Below the pieces are notes generated by a model that did no database searches, was not told the DNA's origin, and saw only the letters and a program-made list of their open reading frames with translations. Both the position numbers and the translations under genes were made by a program. A DNA stretch of 64,000 nt from Paenalcaligenes suwonensis (lineage in GTDB: Bacteria; Pseudomonadota; Gammaproteobacteria; Burkholderiales; Burkholderiaceae_B), in assembly GCF_011290505.1 (NCBI RefSeq), contig NZ_JAANPV010000003.1, positions 62,001-126,000 on the forward strand, in the 5' to 3' direction. Of the stretch, positions 53,841 to 64,000 are shown one piece after another; positions within the stretch are counted from its first letter, which is position 1; each line of letters opens with the position of its first letter.

Positions 53841-54290
53841 ATGCAAACCGTTAACATCAAGATTCTGGATGAGCGCCTACGCGCTGAATTGCCCACTTAC
53901 GCTACACCTGGCTCTGCTGGTTTAGACTTGCGTGCTTGCTTGGATCAGCCGCTTGAGTTGGCTCCTGGTGCCTGCGAATTGATCCCTACAGGCATGGCCA
54001 TGCACCTTGCTAATCCTGCCTATGCAGCCATGATCCTGCCACGCTCGGGTTTGGGCCACAAACACGGTGTAGTACTAGGTAACTTGGTGGGTTTAATTGA
54101 TTCTGATTACCAAGGCCCGTTGATGGTGTCTGTCTGGAACCGTGGCCAAACCACATTCACCATTAACCCCATGGAGCGTATTGCTCAGATGGTAGTAGTA
54201 CCGGTAGTTCAGCTAGATCTGAACATCGTAGAAGACTTTGAAGACAGCTCACGCGGCGCTGGCGGCTTTGGCAGCACAGGCCGCGCGTAA
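53841..54290 (+). CDS. dut: Deoxyuridine 5'-triphosphate nucleotidohydrolase
   Basis: A 149-residue trimeric dUTPase with the five family motifs in order: [43 protein letters not shown] and [10 protein letters not shown]. It keeps uracil out of DNA and supplies dUMP. It ends the coaBC operon and converges with pqiC 10 bp away, with no terminator visible between. Confidence 0.96.
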   Translation: MQTVNIKILDERLRAELPTYATPGSAGLDLRACLDQPLELAPGACELIPTGMAMHLANPAYAAMILPRSGLGHKHGVVLGNLVGLIDSDYQGPLMVSVWNRGQTTFTINPMERIAQMVVVPVVQLDLNIVEDFEDSSRGAGGFGSTGRA

Positions 54291-54300
54291 AACCTACGAG

Positions 54301-54921
54301 TTAACTCAAACACTGCAGGCTTTGGATCACTCCCTCAGCCTGCGGCGCTTGCCCAGATTGCATTTGCTGCATCATCACTAGGCTGAAACGCTGCACTAAT
54401 TCTTGGTGCGCCAGAGCCAATCCCTCTACCCCACTACCCGCAGGCTGCTGTAACGTAATGCGGCATAGCATGGTATTACCCTGAAAATGCACAGGGCTTA
54501 ATCGCCATGAGTACTCTTGGCGTACAGACTGCCCATACTTGGACTCAAAGCGCTGCACATCCACATCAATGCGCCAGTAAGGGATACGGTCTTCCTGACG
54601 GCTCATTTCAGCACTAGGCACGCCCAAACCCTGCGTAAGGTTCACGCTTAAGGCTTGCTGTAACTCTTCACTTAAAGCGGCTGCCCATTGGTAATCATTC
54701 AGCAGTTGCACCTCTTGCGCCGTACCCAAATCCAGAACAATTTGCTTTCTATCTAATTGCGCTGGCACTTTGACCGTCTGAACCAGCACCGCCTTGTTGG
54801 CTGCCTGAGCGACAGGAGCTTGCTGCTCCTGTACCAAGCTAAAGAAACGTGGGCTAGGAACGGTAGAACACGCCACCAACAGCAAAGAAGAGACCATCAC
54901 ACCAAGTTTTGCTTTCATCAA
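54301..54921 (-). CDS. pqiC: PqiC outer-membrane lipoprotein
   Basis: A 206-residue lipoprotein (lipobox LLVACS at about 14-19) of the ABC-type transport auxiliary family, with VKVPAQLDRKQIVL and WAAALSEELQQAL segments. In E. coli PqiC anchors the PqiB tunnel at the outer membrane. ATGA is shared with the pqiB stop. Confidence 0.88.
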   Translation of the reverse strand: MMKAKLGVMVSSLLLVACSTVPSPRFFSLVQEQQAPVAQAANKAVLVQTVKVPAQLDRKQIVLDLGTAQEVQLLNDYQWAAALSEELQQALSVNLTQGLGVPSAEMSRQEDRIPYWRIDVDVQRFESKYGQSVRQEYSWRLSPVHFQGNTMLCRITLQQPAGSGVEGLALAHQELVQRFSLVMMQQMQSGQAPQAEGVIQSLQCLS

Positions 54922-56591
54922 TTAGCCTCCGGTAACTTATCTGCTGATCTGCCACGCCATAATGACGATGGCTGGCTTTGCAGTTCTTCAACCAAGCCAT
55001 TTACGGTTCTTAAGGTACGATTCATTTCTAGCATCAACTGCTCAATCCCACCTGTCATCGGAGAGTTTTCCGACAACAACATATTGGCACTTGCTAAGGC
55101 TTGCTGAGCCGCTTTCAAAGTATCGGCGGCTACAGGCACCAAACCGTTATCCAATTTTTTGGTCAAGTCAGTCAACTGCTGCAAGCTTGCATTCAGCGAC
55201 TTCACAGTCTGATCCAATGGCAATGCCTCCAGCTTGTTCACAATAGACAAGATTTGTTGTTGCAAGCGGTCAAAATCGCCTTTGATCACCGGAATTTCTA
55301 ACGGTGTGCTGCTGGCATTAAACGCTACCTTTTCTGCTCCGGGGAAGAAATCCAGCGCAATAAACTGTTGGCCAGTCAGCAAGTTTGCTGTCTGCATCTG
55401 CGCACGCAAGCCATTGCTCACCAAGGTAGAGACAAAGCTACGCACAGGTTCGTCATCGCCTGCTAGATTGCTCTTAATATGTTCATAGATTGAGCCCAAA
55501 CGCATTGGGTAGATATTCCCACGTACCACGGTATAGAAGCGCCGCTTATCGGCATCCAAATCCATTTCTATACTGGTAACTTTACCCAACTCCATCCCTT
55601 GAAAGTCAATAGAGGCACCTACTTTCAAACCGCGAACGCTTTGGTACATGTGGAACACCAGTTCAAACGGCTCGCCATCAGGTCTAGCTTGTGCTTGTGC
55701 TTCGCCAGGGAAGAGCTCAAAGGTTGCACCGGACTTAGCGCGAGGAGCGTCCTCACCCTCGTCACCCATGCTGAACTCCACACCACCCGACAACAGCGAA
55801 ATCACCGACGTCGTGCTTACCGCAAAGCCATCGGCATTAAACGACATATTAATGCCGCTCACGTTCCAAAATCGTGAAGCCTCAGTCACAAAACGATCAT
55901 TAGGAGCATTGATGAACACTTGAATATTCACCCCTCTACCTTGATCATCCAAGCTATAGCCCAGCACTTGACCTACATTAACCTGCCTAAAGTACACCGG
56001 CGAGCCTATTTCTAGCGACCCCAAATCTGGGGCTAACAAGCTAAAGCGCGTACCAGGGCTACTGCTACTAATTTCTGGTGGAATTTCCAATCCCACAAAG
56101 GATGTGACTGGATCCGCTTTAGTATCTAATTTTGAGGGCGCATCTACGCTAATAAAAGCACCCGATAAGATAGTCCCTAGGCCAGACACACCGCTAATGC
56201 CCAATCGGGGACGCACTACCCAAAACTTAGAATCAGCCTGAGTGATATAGTCCGCACCGTCCTTATGCAACTGTATATGCACTAACACCTGTTTACGGTC
56301 AGGTGCCACCGTCACCCCAGTGACATTACCGATGACCACATCTTTATAGCGCAGCTCTGTTTGCCCAGCCTGAATACCTTCAGCAGCAATAAAGCTCACG
56401 GTGATCACTGGGCCCGTGTTAACCCAGTGCCGGATCAGTACCGACGCACCTACGACTAATGCCACAATAGGCACCAGCCATATCCACGAAAATCGTCTTT
56501 TCTCGCGCTGTACGCGCGTGGGCTCACGAACCGGCCGCGCGGTAGGCGCTTCTGGCTGCGTCGATACGCTGTCCTGATCGTCTGTTTGCAT
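54918..56591 (-). CDS. pqiB: PqiB, MCE-domain lipid-transport protein
   Basis: A 557-residue protein with a membrane helix at about 33-55, then three MCE domains (first strand VTVSFIAAEGIQAGQTELRYKDVVIG region) and a C-terminal helical part that would form the tunnel. It spans the periplasm and moves lipids between membranes. The last residues (LWRGRSADKLPEAN) are near the outer membrane end. Confidence 0.92.
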   Translation of the reverse strand: MQTDDQDSVSTQPEAPTARPVREPTRVQREKRRFSWIWLVPIVALVVGASVLIRHWVNTGPVITVSFIAAEGIQAGQTELRYKDVVIGNVTGVTVAPDRKQVLVHIQLHKDGADYITQADSKFWVVRPRLGISGVSGLGTILSGAFISVDAPSKLDTKADPVTSFVGLEIPPEISSSSPGTRFSLLAPDLGSLEIGSPVYFRQVNVGQVLGYSLDDQGRGVNIQVFINAPNDRFVTEASRFWNVSGINMSFNADGFAVSTTSVISLLSGGVEFSMGDEGEDAPRAKSGATFELFPGEAQAQARPDGEPFELVFHMYQSVRGLKVGASIDFQGMELGKVTSIEMDLDADKRRFYTVVRGNIYPMRLGSIYEHIKSNLAGDDEPVRSFVSTLVSNGLRAQMQTANLLTGQQFIALDFFPGAEKVAFNASSTPLEIPVIKGDFDRLQQQILSIVNKLEALPLDQTVKSLNASLQQLTDLTKKLDNGLVPVAADTLKAAQQALASANMLLSENSPMTGGIEQLMLEMNRTLRTVNGLVEELQSQPSSLWRGRSADKLPEAN

Positions 56592-56593
56592 AG

Positions 56594-57868
56594 TTACTCT
56601 ACCTTCAAGTCGCTACTTTCCCGAATAGCTTTAATAGGTCGCTGCTGTGCAGTACGTGAATCCCAGCCTACCCTAGGGTCAAAACTCAGTGCTGACAGCA
56701 TGGTCAACACCACCACCAAACCAAAACTTAAGGCCGCCGTGCCAGGAATGATTTGTGACAGCCCGGGGAAATTCCCCATCGCCCCCAACAACAACACCAC
56801 AAACACATCCAACATGGACCACTGACCTATAAACTCTACCAGCTCATAGATACGGGTACGCTGACGTTGCACCACCCGCCCTTTCCAGCGGTGCGCACCA
56901 CACAACAGCACCACCATCGCCACAAACTTCGTAAATGGCACAACAATACTGGCCGTAAATACAATCAACGCCAAATCAGCGGAGTTGCTTTCCCACAGCT
57001 CAATGACCCCACCTAAAATCGTATGAGACGATGACCCCATAGGCGTGTTTAGTACCATAATAGGCAAAATATTAGCGGGTAAATATAACAGCATTGCGGT
57101 AAGCAAAAAGGCCCATGCTCTGTTTTGCATATCCGGTTTACGTTTATGCAACGCAGCATTACAACGCAAACATTGGTCGCCGTCTTCTGGCGTGGTTTGT
57201 ACCAAACCACACACCGAGCAACCAATATAATCGTCGGGATTCACCGGCACACTGAGCAGCACCATGCCTTTTTCAGCCGCCAAATTCCACAACTTCTGTA
57301 CGGTTAAACGCGAGGCAGAAGTATACACCAGCATCAAAGCGGCATAGGCCCACAAACCGTAAGCAGGTTCTACTTGAGCCAAACCAGCAAATTTCACCAG
57401 TGCCACGATCATCGCCAAGAATACTACCGGCACCAGTGACCAATGCTGCAAAATACCTAACACCCGTAGCCCCAGCGCAAAGTCTAAGGGCGTGCGCCCA
57501 CCGCGAATAACCAACAAGGCCCAAAAGCGAAACAACAACATCAAAAGCGGAAACACCACGCCCAACAAGCCGCCCATAACAGCTAAGGAATAGTGTCCTT
57601 GCTGCCAACTTAAGGCTATCGCTTCGGGAAAGTTAGGGCTGATATGATGCCCCTGCAACGTGATATGCACTACCGGCGCTACGTTAGCCGATAAAAACAA
57701 AATGATGGCACCCAGCACTAGCGCCAACCACCCCGACACTGTCAGGGAGGAGGCTTTATCCAGCACTGAAGCACATTGGCCGCACACGGCCGACTCACCT
57801 GCCTGCAAGTCCACATCTATGTGCAATGCGTCGCATTGTGGGCATGCGTGCAGGTGATTCGCGCTCAT
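56594..57868 (-). CDS. pqiA: PqiA, inner-membrane partner of PqiB
   Basis: A 424-residue membrane protein with two related halves. Each starts with a zinc ribbon (CPQCDALHIDVDL...CGQC near 9-36 and CSVCGLVQT...CLRC near 221-243) followed by four helices. It works with PqiB and PqiC in envelope lipid homeostasis; the E. coli genes respond to paraquat and membrane stress. It is 2 bp upstream of pqiB and 5 bp after the clpA stop on the same strand. Confidence 0.93.
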   Translation of the reverse strand: MSANHLHACPQCDALHIDVDLQAGESAVCGQCASVLDKASSLTVSGWLALVLGAIILFLSANVAPVVHITLQGHHISPNFPEAIALSWQQGHYSLAVMGGLLGVVFPLLMLLFRFWALLVIRGGRTPLDFALGLRVLGILQHWSLVPVVFLAMIVALVKFAGLAQVEPAYGLWAYAALMLVYTSASRLTVQKLWNLAAEKGMVLLSVPVNPDDYIGCSVCGLVQTTPEDGDQCLRCNAALHKRKPDMQNRAWAFLLTAMLLYLPANILPIMVLNTPMGSSSHTILGGVIELWESNSADLALIVFTASIVVPFTKFVAMVVLLCGAHRWKGRVVQRQRTRIYELVEFIGQWSMLDVFVVLLLGAMGNFPGLSQIIPGTAALSFGLVVVLTMLSALSFDPRVGWDSRTAQQRPIKAIRESSDLKVE

Positions 57869-57873
57869 GTGGG

Positions 57874-60210
57874 TTAGTCGATTAACTCAGCTTCAGTATC
57901 CGACGGCTGCGCATGCTCTGCCGCAGGCTTGCTCGTGTCGCCAAACTTCAGCACCACATTGCCGCCCTCATCCAGATCAACCTCTACATGCCCACCATCA
58001 CTTAGGCGACCAAACAACAACTCATCAGCCAACGCTCTACGAATGGTATCTTGAATTAAGCGCTGCATAGGTCGTGCCCCCATCGCTGGATCAAAACCAT
58101 TAGCAGCTAAGTGCTCACGCAATGCGTCACTAAAGACCACATCCACACGTCGCTCGTTGAGTTGATGTTCTAGTTGCAACAAGAACTTATCAACCACTTT
58201 CAGAATGACTTCTCTAGACAACGGCTTAAAGTTCACAATAGCATCCAGCCTATTGCGGAACTCTGGCGTAAACAAACGCTTAATATCTGCCATTTCGTCA
58301 CCAGCGGATTGGCTTTGCATAAACCCAATACTGGATTTACTGAGCGTCTCGGCCCCTGCGTTGGTAGTCATCACCAAAATCACATTACGGAAATCAGCCT
58401 TACGGCCATTGTTATCCGTTAAAGTGCCGTGATCCATAACTTGCAGCAAAATATTGAAAATATCGGGATGCGCTTTTTCAATCTCATCCAATAGCAATAC
58501 GCAATGCGGCTGTTTGGTCACGGCCTCAGTCAGTAAACCACCTTGCTCAAAGCCCACATAACCTGGTGGTGCACCGATTAAGCGCGATACCGCGTGACGC
58601 TCCATGTACTCCGACATATCAAAGCGCAATAGCTCTATGCCCAGCACAAATGCTAGCTGACGCGCCACCTCAGTCTTACCCACCCCGGTAGGACCAGAGA
58701 ACAAGAAAGAGCCAATAGGCTTATCAGGGCGCCCCAGGCCAGAGCGCGACATCTTAATGGCGCTTGCCAATGCCTCGATCGCAGTACCTTGCCCAAAGAC
58801 CATAGACTTCAGGTCACGCTCTAGTGTTGCCAACTTGTGCTTATCGTCGCTAGAAACGTTTTGAGGCGGTATACGTGCAATCTGTGCCACGGTGGCTTGT
58901 ATATCTTGCTTGCCTATGGTTTTTTTCTGACGCGACTTTGGTAGCAAGCGCTGGGCAGCGCCCGCCTCGTCTATCACATCAATAGCCTTATCGGGTAAGA
59001 AGCGATCCGTGATGTGGCGTGCCGAAAGCTCGGCAGCCGCAGCAATGGCTGCATTGGTATAACGCACGCCATGGTGTGCTTCAAAATGGCCTTTTAAGCC
59101 GCGCAAGATTTGCACGGTTTCAGCCACTGTAGGCTCCACCACATCGATTTTCTGGAAACGGCGTGATAACGCGTGATCTTTTTCGAAAATCCCGCGGTAT
59201 TCGGCATAGGTAGTAGCCCCCATGCACTTTAACTTCCCAGAGGACAACGCTGGCTTCAACAGGTTAGACGCATCCAACGTGCCACCTGAAGCCGAACCAG
59301 CGCCAATCAAGGTATGAATTTCATCGATAAAAAGAATGCCGTGCTTCTGCTCACCCAAATCTTTAAGCACAGCTTTCAAACGCTGCTCAAAATCACCACG
59401 ATACTTAGTACCGGCCAGCAACGCCCCCATATCTAAGGAGTAAACGGTGGCCTCTTCCAGTAAGTCGGGTACAGCGCCCTGCACAATACGCAGTGCCAAA
59501 CCTTCGGCAATCGCTGTTTTACCTACCCCCGCCTCACCCACTAATAAAGGATTGTTCTTACGGCGGCGGCATAACACTTGGATCACACGCTCTACTTCTT
59601 TTTCACGCCCGATTAACGGGTCAATACGCCCCAAGCCTGCTTCGGCGTTAAGGTTTGTCGTGTAAAGGTCCAGAGGAGATTTTTGAGCGTCTGATGTACT
59701 GCGCTGCGCGCCCGCATCAGTTGGCCCACTTGTTTTGTTGGCGGCTTGAGCTGTGGGCTCGGCAGCCGCACCAGACTTGGCAATGCCGTGCGACAAGTAA
59801 TTCACCACATCCAAGCGGCTAATACCTTGTTGTTGCAAGTAGTACACCGCATGGGAGTCTTTCTCGCCATACATAGCCACCAACACGTTAGCGCCCGTTA
59901 CTTCGGTTTTGGTTTGCCCACTAGAGGAGACGTGCATAATGGCACGCTGGATCACTCGCTGAAACCCCAAAGTGGGCTGCGTATCCACATCCCCTTCCCC
60001 TGGATGTATGGGAGTATTTTCGGCAATAAACTTTTTCAGGTTTTGCCGCAATGTCTCTAGATTGGCTGCACAAGCACGCAGAACCTCAGCTGCCGCAGCA
60101 TTATCCAATAATGCCAATAACAGGTGTTCTACCGTGATGAATTCATGTCGTGCCGCACGGGCCTCGACAAAAGCCATATGTAAACTAACTTCAAGTTCTT
60201 CGGAGATCAC
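57874..60210 (-). CDS. clpA: ATP-dependent Clp protease ATP-binding subunit ClpA
   Basis: A 778-residue AAA+ unfoldase: an N-domain (1-150) that binds ClpS, a first ATPase domain with GEAGVGKTA, a second with [16 protein letters not shown], and arginine fingers. The IGL-type loop for ClpP binding is visible as SSIGFM near 632. The C-terminal extension is acidic. It feeds substrates into ClpP, which is not in the window. It lies after clpS and before pqiA on one strand. Confidence 0.96.
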   Translation of the reverse strand: MISEELEVSLHMAFVEARAARHEFITVEHLLLALLDNAAAAEVLRACAANLETLRQNLKKFIAENTPIHPGEGDVDTQPTLGFQRVIQRAIMHVSSSGQTKTEVTGANVLVAMYGEKDSHAVYYLQQQGISRLDVVNYLSHGIAKSGAAAEPTAQAANKTSGPTDAGAQRSTSDAQKSPLDLYTTNLNAEAGLGRIDPLIGREKEVERVIQVLCRRRKNNPLLVGEAGVGKTAIAEGLALRIVQGAVPDLLEEATVYSLDMGALLAGTKYRGDFEQRLKAVLKDLGEQKHGILFIDEIHTLIGAGSASGGTLDASNLLKPALSSGKLKCMGATTYAEYRGIFEKDHALSRRFQKIDVVEPTVAETVQILRGLKGHFEAHHGVRYTNAAIAAAAELSARHITDRFLPDKAIDVIDEAGAAQRLLPKSRQKKTIGKQDIQATVAQIARIPPQNVSSDDKHKLATLERDLKSMVFGQGTAIEALASAIKMSRSGLGRPDKPIGSFLFSGPTGVGKTEVARQLAFVLGIELLRFDMSEYMERHAVSRLIGAPPGYVGFEQGGLLTEAVTKQPHCVLLLDEIEKAHPDIFNILLQVMDHGTLTDNNGRKADFRNVILVMTTNAGAETLSKSSIGFMQSQSAGDEMADIKRLFTPEFRNRLDAIVNFKPLSREVILKVVDKFLLQLEHQLNERRVDVVFSDALREHLAANGFDPAMGARPMQRLIQDTIRRALADELLFGRLSDGGHVEVDLDEGGNVVLKFGDTSKPAAEHAQPSDTEAELID

Positions 60211-60297
60211 GCTTCCTCCTGCACGGCAAAAATTAACACTGCATCAGACCTTATTCTATGACCAAACCATCCTAAAGATAAACATCCATGATGTGCA

Positions 60298-60621
60298 TCA
60301 AAGATCTGACACTGGTTCCATAATACATTGAAGTGGATGCTCATGTGCAACCGCTAGTTGCCGCACCATTTCCACGCGAGTCGCTGCGATATCTCGCGTG
60401 TAAACACCACAGATGCCTCGCCCTTCATGATGCACTTTCAACATGATACTTTCGGCCTCTGCATTTGTTTTATGAAAAACCCTGCGCAACACAGCCACAA
60501 CAAAATCCATGGGCGTGTAATCATCATTCAATAAAACAACTTGATACTTAGGAGGTGGTGCTAAATCAGTGTGTTCTCTTTCTAGCACCGTTTCTTTCTG
60601 ATTTTCTAAATGCGTAACCAT
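60298..60621 (-). CDS. clpS: ATP-dependent Clp protease adaptor ClpS
   Basis: A 107-residue N-end-rule adaptor that brings substrates with an N-terminal Leu, Phe, Tyr or Trp to ClpA. The binding pocket has [16 protein letters not shown] (about 30-45) and the [15 protein letters not shown] block, with His at about 64-65. It precedes clpA by 87 bp. Confidence 0.95.
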   Translation of the reverse strand: MVTHLENQKETVLEREHTDLAPPPKYQVVLLNDDYTPMDFVVAVLRRVFHKTNAEAESIMLKVHHEGRGICGVYTRDIAATRVEMVRQLAVAHEHPLQCIMEPVSDL

Positions 60622-60725
60622 AAAGCTAGGTAATTTCCATAATTGATTATTTATTCATTCTTAATCTAATATGCAACTATTCCAAGATTTGAATTAATAT
60701 ATCAACTTCTTGATTAGGTTCTCTG

Positions 60726-60739
60726 CCCGATTTATCGGG
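60726..60739 (+). promoter_or_regulatory. Small hairpin in the leader of the second cold-shock gene
   Basis: CCCGA (60726-60730) pairs with TCGGG (60735-60739). It sits in the AT-rich space between clpS and the cold-shock gene and may be a thermally sensitive leader element or part of the promoter. Confidence 0.35.
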
Positions 60740-60778
60740 TATGTAGTATGTAATTCACTTGTTTGAGAGGCATTAGTA

Positions 60779-61021
60779 ATGTCTGATTTAACCACAGCAA
60801 CTCCTTCTGAAGCACCCAAACTCTCTGGTACCGTGAAATGGTTCAATGATGCAAAGGGCTTCGGTTTTATTACCCCAGACAATGGCGGTGAAGACCTATT
60901 TGCCCACTTCTCATCCATCCAGATGAATGGCTTCAAAACTCTGAAGGAAGGCCAAAAGGTCCTCTTTGAGATTGCTCAAGGCCCTAAAGGTCAGCAAGCG
61001 CTGAACATCACAGCGGCCTAA
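60779..61021 (+). CDS. Cold-shock protein with an N-terminal extension
   Basis: An 80-residue cold-shock protein; RNP1 KGFGFI at 26-31 and RNP2-like DLFAHF at 39-44. Ten to fifteen Ser/Thr/Pro residues before the domain are additional to the usual length of about 70. It is a nucleic-acid chaperone. GAGAGG precedes the ATG; it is divergent from clpS. Confidence 0.92.
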   Translation: MSDLTTATPSEAPKLSGTVKWFNDAKGFGFITPDNGGEDLFAHFSSIQMNGFKTLKEGQKVLFEIAQGPKGQQALNITAA

Positions 61022-61052
61022 TGCCTCATAAACAATAATAGCTAATACCATT

Positions 61053-61517
61053 ATGCAACAAGACTACTCAGGGCGAAATCGCCCTGTTTTTTATTTCTTA
61101 TTTCTTGTTATTTGTTTATTCATAACCAGCTCAAACATATCCTTTGCAGAGCAAACAAATAAATTTCAAGAAATTACAATTAATGACAAAACAATTAATA
61201 TCGAGATAACCGACACTCCCGAATCCAGAGCCGTAGGCTTAATGTACAGAGAAAGCCTAGCCCCTAACAGCGGGATGTTGTTTGTTTTCGAAGAAGCCTC
61301 ATATCATTGCTTCTGGATGAAGAACACACTTATCCCGCTTAGCATTGCATTTATATCGCCCAACGGAACCATTACCGATATTTTGGATATGGCACCCTTA
61401 GACCTAACCTCGCATTGCCCCACTCAACCCGCCTTCTACGCGCTAGAAATGAACCAAGGCTGGTTCAGTCAGCAAGGCATTAGCGTGGGCGACCGCGTTA
61501 CAGGCATAGCTCATTAA
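61053..61517 (+). CDS. DUF192 secreted protein
   Basis: A 154-residue protein with a signal peptide or anchor (residues 12-31) and a DUF192 domain: [42 protein letters not shown] and the closing [21 protein letters not shown]. The fold is a small beta-barrel of unknown role. The gene is 31 bp after the cold-shock gene and may be cotranscribed; its composition is AT-rich at the start. Confidence 0.88.
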   Translation: MQQDYSGRNRPVFYFLFLVICLFITSSNISFAEQTNKFQEITINDKTINIEITDTPESRAVGLMYRESLAPNSGMLFVFEEASYHCFWMKNTLIPLSIAFISPNGTITDILDMAPLDLTSHCPTQPAFYALEMNQGWFSQQGISVGDRVTGIAH

Positions 61518-61566
61518 TGCAGTCTGTCACGCTGCTATTGTAAGCCCAGCCAAGCTCCTCAAACAA

Positions 61567-61599
61567 AAAGGCCCTGATCTATAAACGATCAGGGCCTTT
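61567..61599. terminator. Bidirectional terminator
   Basis: A perfect 13-bp stem (61567-61579 with 61587-61599) between the DUF192 gene (+) and sodB (-), with A and T runs on its sides. Confidence 0.9.
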
Positions 61600-61628
61600 C
61601 TTGTTGGGCAAATGCTATGAAAATAGCA

Positions 61629-62210
61629 TTAGGCAGCCAAGTTCTTCGCTGCGAAATCCCAGTTCACCAAGTTCCAGAAGTTTTCTAGGTACTTAGGACG
61701 AGCATTGCGGTAATCGATGTAGTAAGCGTGTTCCCATACATCACAGGTCAACAGCGCTACATCAGTAGTAGTCAGCGTAGTACCAGCATTGCTAGTGTTT
61801 ACGATGTCCAGGCTACCGTCAGCTTTTTTCACCAACCATGTCCAGCCGGAACCGAAGTTACCCGCTGCAGATTTTGTGAATGCATCTTTGAACGCCTCTA
61901 GGCTACCCCATTTTGCATTGATAGCATCAGCCAATGCGCCAGTAGGAGCACCGCCACCGTTAGGAGACAGGCTGTTCCAGTAGAAAGTGTGGTTCCATAC
62001 CTGAGCAGCGTTGTTAAATACGCCACCAGACGATTTTTTCACCACTTCTTCCAAAGAAGCGTTCTCAAATTCTGTGCCAGCAACCAGATTGTTCAGGTTA
62101 GTCACATAAGTTTGGTGGTGCTTGCCATAGTGATACTCCAGCGTTTCTTTGGAGATGTGTGGCTCCAGAGCGGACATATCGTATGGAAGAGATGGAAGAG
62201 TAAAAGCCAT
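61629..62210 (-). CDS. sodB: Iron superoxide dismutase
   Basis: A 193-residue enzyme that removes superoxide in the cytoplasm. Metal ligands are His27, His74, Asp157 and His161, and Gln70 in the [11 protein letters not shown] segment points to the iron form. Length is standard. Confidence 0.95.
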   Translation of the reverse strand: MAFTLPSLPYDMSALEPHISKETLEYHYGKHHQTYVTNLNNLVAGTEFENASLEEVVKKSSGGVFNNAAQVWNHTFYWNSLSPNGGGAPTGALADAINAKWGSLEAFKDAFTKSAAGNFGSGWTWLVKKADGSLDIVNTSNAGTTLTTTDVALLTCDVWEHAYYIDYRNARPKYLENFWNLVNWDFAAKNLAA

Positions 62211-62267
62211 GATCTATTCCCTATTGATGTTATAGAAAAAAGGGTGAACACTCACCCGATTAGAAGC

Positions 62268-63590
62268 TCAAAACAGAACCCGAGTTTGTTTCACTTCGGC
62301 CTGTAAACTGCCTTGAGCCAGCTGAATATCAAGCTGTTCTTTATTGCTCAAGTCTAGCGCATTTTTTACAATTTGCCCTGCTTCATTGCGAACAATAGCA
62401 TAGCCGCGCTCTAAAACATGCATTGGGCTTAATGCTTGCAGGGTTTGTTGTAAGGCCGTTACTCGCTGCTGCTGACGCTTCAACTCAGCAGGCATATGTT
62501 GTACCAACCTATTTTCCAATGTGGCCAATAAACGCTGCTGCCACTCCACTTCGGGAGTAGCCTGCTGAAGCTGCTTGTGTAGCTTCGTTATACGCCATCT
62601 ATGGGCTTCTAGCTGAGTGTGCACGCGCTGCTGCAACCTATGCTGTAACGCTTCTAAGCGTTGCTGCTGCTGACGTAGCTTTTGCTCTGGCGAGATCAGC
62701 CCAGCCCGCGTGCGATCCAATCGTAACCACGCGCGTTCCAAAATACGACCTTGCCTATGCTGCAACGCACTCAGTAGTCCTTGCAACTGCTGCAAACACT
62801 GCGCCTGACTGTGTCCTGCCAACTCCGCTGCTGCCGTAGGTGTGGGTGCTCGTAGATCGGCGACAAAGTCAGCAATGGTGAAATCTGTTTCATGCCCCAC
62901 CCCACTGATAATCGGTATAGGTGCTGCTGCGATAAGTCTCGCCAACGCCTCATCATTAAAACACCACAAATCTTCTAGGCTACCGCCCCCACGCACCAGC
63001 AATAAGGTATCCACCTCATTGCGCTGCACGGCTGTTTCTAGCGCTTTACACAAACTCGCTGCCGCCGCATCCCCCTGCACTAACGCAGGATAAATAATCA
63101 CTTCCACATGCGGTAACCGGCGCTCTACCGCAGTCAACACATCTCGCAGAGCCGCCGCTCCCAACGAGGTAATCACCCCCAGTTTACGCGGCATACTTGG
63201 AATGGCTTTTTTACGCTCAGGATCAAACAAACCTTCATCTTGCAATTTTTGCTTACGCTGCAAAAAGGCCTCATGCAAGTTCCCAACCCCCGCCCTGCGC
63301 ATGGCCTCTACTTGCAACTGAAAATCGCCACGCGGTTCGTATAGACTGGCGGCAGCTAATAGCTCTACCTTCTCACCCACTACTGGCGTAAAGGAAACCA
63401 TAGAAGCTCGGCCCCTAAACATTACAGCTTTCACGGCGGCCTGATCATCTTTAATCGTGAAGTACCAATGCCCAGACGCGGCTCTCGTAAAGTTGGAAAT
63501 CTCCCCCTTTACCCATACCCGAGAAAAATATTCGCCCAAAAGCGTACTAACTTGACGTGCCAACGCCCCTACCGTAATGACGGATTCCAT
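62268..63590 (-). CDS. xseA: Exodeoxyribonuclease VII large subunit
   Basis: A 440-residue nuclease subunit: an OB-fold N-domain ([25 protein letters not shown], about 24-48), a catalytic domain with [31 protein letters not shown] and [29 protein letters not shown] pieces, then long coiled coils. It acts with XseB on single-stranded DNA. The second of two close ATGs (63590) has AAGGAT at the better spacing. It follows sodB in orientation, 58 bp apart. Confidence 0.95.
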   Translation of the reverse strand: MESVITVGALARQVSTLLGEYFSRVWVKGEISNFTRAASGHWYFTIKDDQAAVKAVMFRGRASMVSFTPVVGEKVELLAAASLYEPRGDFQLQVEAMRRAGVGNLHEAFLQRKQKLQDEGLFDPERKKAIPSMPRKLGVITSLGAAALRDVLTAVERRLPHVEVIIYPALVQGDAAAASLCKALETAVQRNEVDTLLLVRGGGSLEDLWCFNDEALARLIAAAPIPIISGVGHETDFTIADFVADLRAPTPTAAAELAGHSQAQCLQQLQGLLSALQHRQGRILERAWLRLDRTRAGLISPEQKLRQQQQRLEALQHRLQQRVHTQLEAHRWRITKLHKQLQQATPEVEWQQRLLATLENRLVQHMPAELKRQQQRVTALQQTLQALSPMHVLERGYAIVRNEAGQIVKNALDLSNKEQLDIQLAQGSLQAEVKQTRVLF

Positions 63591-63993
63591 ATACATATCC
63601 TTTTCATTCAGAGCTTGACAGATGCCGCTTTTTCCACATGTAGCCTCTTGCTCATTATTTTCTTATGTTGCGCTTAGATGACCCATCATTTGCAGAACTC
63701 GCCACAATTATCAACCACAACCTATTGATATAAAACAAAAAAACGAAAATATAAAAAAATGGGACTTTTTTGACCACTGAACTTCTAAGCCTTGTCGCAG
63801 CGGCCTTTGAATGCTCTTATGCACATAATTATCCACAGATTTTGTGGATAGTCTGGCTAAGCTACTGAACTCAAAACACTTCTTCACAAAATGCAGAGAT
63901 CTGTACCAAAACACCCCCACTAGAATAGCCTCTATTATAATAAAAAGAGTTTTGGGCTTCATGGCCCCGCCACCGTTACGCAGGGAAATTAAC
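63591..63993. other. AT-rich intergenic region with DnaA boxes
   Basis: About 400 bp with no convincing gene; a frame on the minus strand (63711-63962) has poor coding character. Notable are the three DnaA boxes at 63817-63851 and AT-rich flanks at about 63725-63775 and 63930-63955. Confidence 0.6.
63817..63851. promoter_or_regulatory. Cluster of three DnaA boxes
   Basis: TTATGCACA (63817-63825) and TTATCCACA (63829-63837) are perfect TTATNCACA boxes, 12 bases apart; TGTGGATAG (63843-63851) is an inverted box with one mismatch. AT-rich DNA flanks the group. It could be part of an origin, a DnaA-controlled promoter or a DnaA-titrating site. dnaA and dnaN are not in the window. Confidence 0.6.
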
Positions 63994-64000
63994 GTGTCTT
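63994..64000 (+). CDS. Possible gene start at the right edge (partial)
   Basis: A GTG at 63994 with AGGGA eight bases upstream may start a gene that runs off the window; an in-frame ATG at 63961 is an alternative. Only two codons are visible from the GTG, so nothing can be said of function. Confidence 0.25.

Noticed and set aside
63711-63962. 83-codon minus-strand ORF beside xseA
   Set aside because: It runs through the DnaA boxes and AT-rich stretches, has no good ribosome site, and its product looks like random AT-coded residues.
1-64000. CRISPR arrays, rRNA operons and insertion sequences
   Set aside because: No regularly spaced repeats, no rRNA-like sequence and no transposase gene were seen.

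Overview
This window looks like the chromosome of a betaproteobacterium of the Burkholderiales, most likely an Alcaligenaceae relative with moderate G+C. The evidence is gene order and protein character rather than a marker: ribF-ileS-lspA-coaBC-dut, clpS-clpA, sodB next to xseA, and a class II (catabolic-type) HMG-CoA reductase. No rRNA, tRNA or CRISPR array was seen. The species cannot be named from this sequence.

Left part (1-9.6 kb) is the most accessory stretch. It holds a cold-shock gene, two small secreted proteins that resemble the two halves of a TagO/VasI protein, a ParB-like protein, a 39-residue membrane peptide, and a homologue of phage T4 endonuclease V. Next come two flagellin genes in inverted orientation. 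The left copy (3110-4114, +) has lost its start and promoter. The right copy (7608-9176, -) is complete and has a sigma-28-like promoter. Between them lie a P-loop kinase, an FAD oxidoreductase and a tyrosine recombinase in AT-rich DNA. The geometry fits an inversion switch that would swap flagellin variable domains.

From 9.6 to 16 kb there is an AmiS/UreI-type channel and a probable mevalonate-catabolic operon (class II HMG-CoA reductase, a two-transmembrane protein, a TctA-like permease, HMG-CoA lyase) with a divergent MocR-type regulator. From 17.4 to 28.3 kb is a complete carbon-phosphorus lyase operon, phnC-D-E-F-G-H-I-J-K-L-M-N-P. It is followed by a GNAT acetyltransferase that may stand in for PhnO and preceded by a Pho-box-like palindrome.

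From 28.4 to 38 kb are an orphan pilin, a multicopper oxidase broken by a one-base frameshift with a Cys/His-rich secreted partner, a transcription unit with two very small ORFs, a molbindin with a YdeP-type molybdopterin oxidoreductase, and several small envelope proteins. A nuclease and a TPR protein close this part.

From 38 to 64 kb is mostly conserved core: PAP2 phosphatase, prmB, yheS, uvrD, a delta-9-type desaturase, an RsmB-family methyltransferase, purN, ribF-ileS-lspA-coaBC-dut, pqiABC, clpA/clpS, a second cold-shock gene, a DUF192 protein, sodB and xseA. Two non-coding stretches stand out: 41.9-42.7 kb, with two inverted copies of a hairpin repeat, and 63.8 kb, with three DnaA boxes in 35 bp of AT-flanked DNA.
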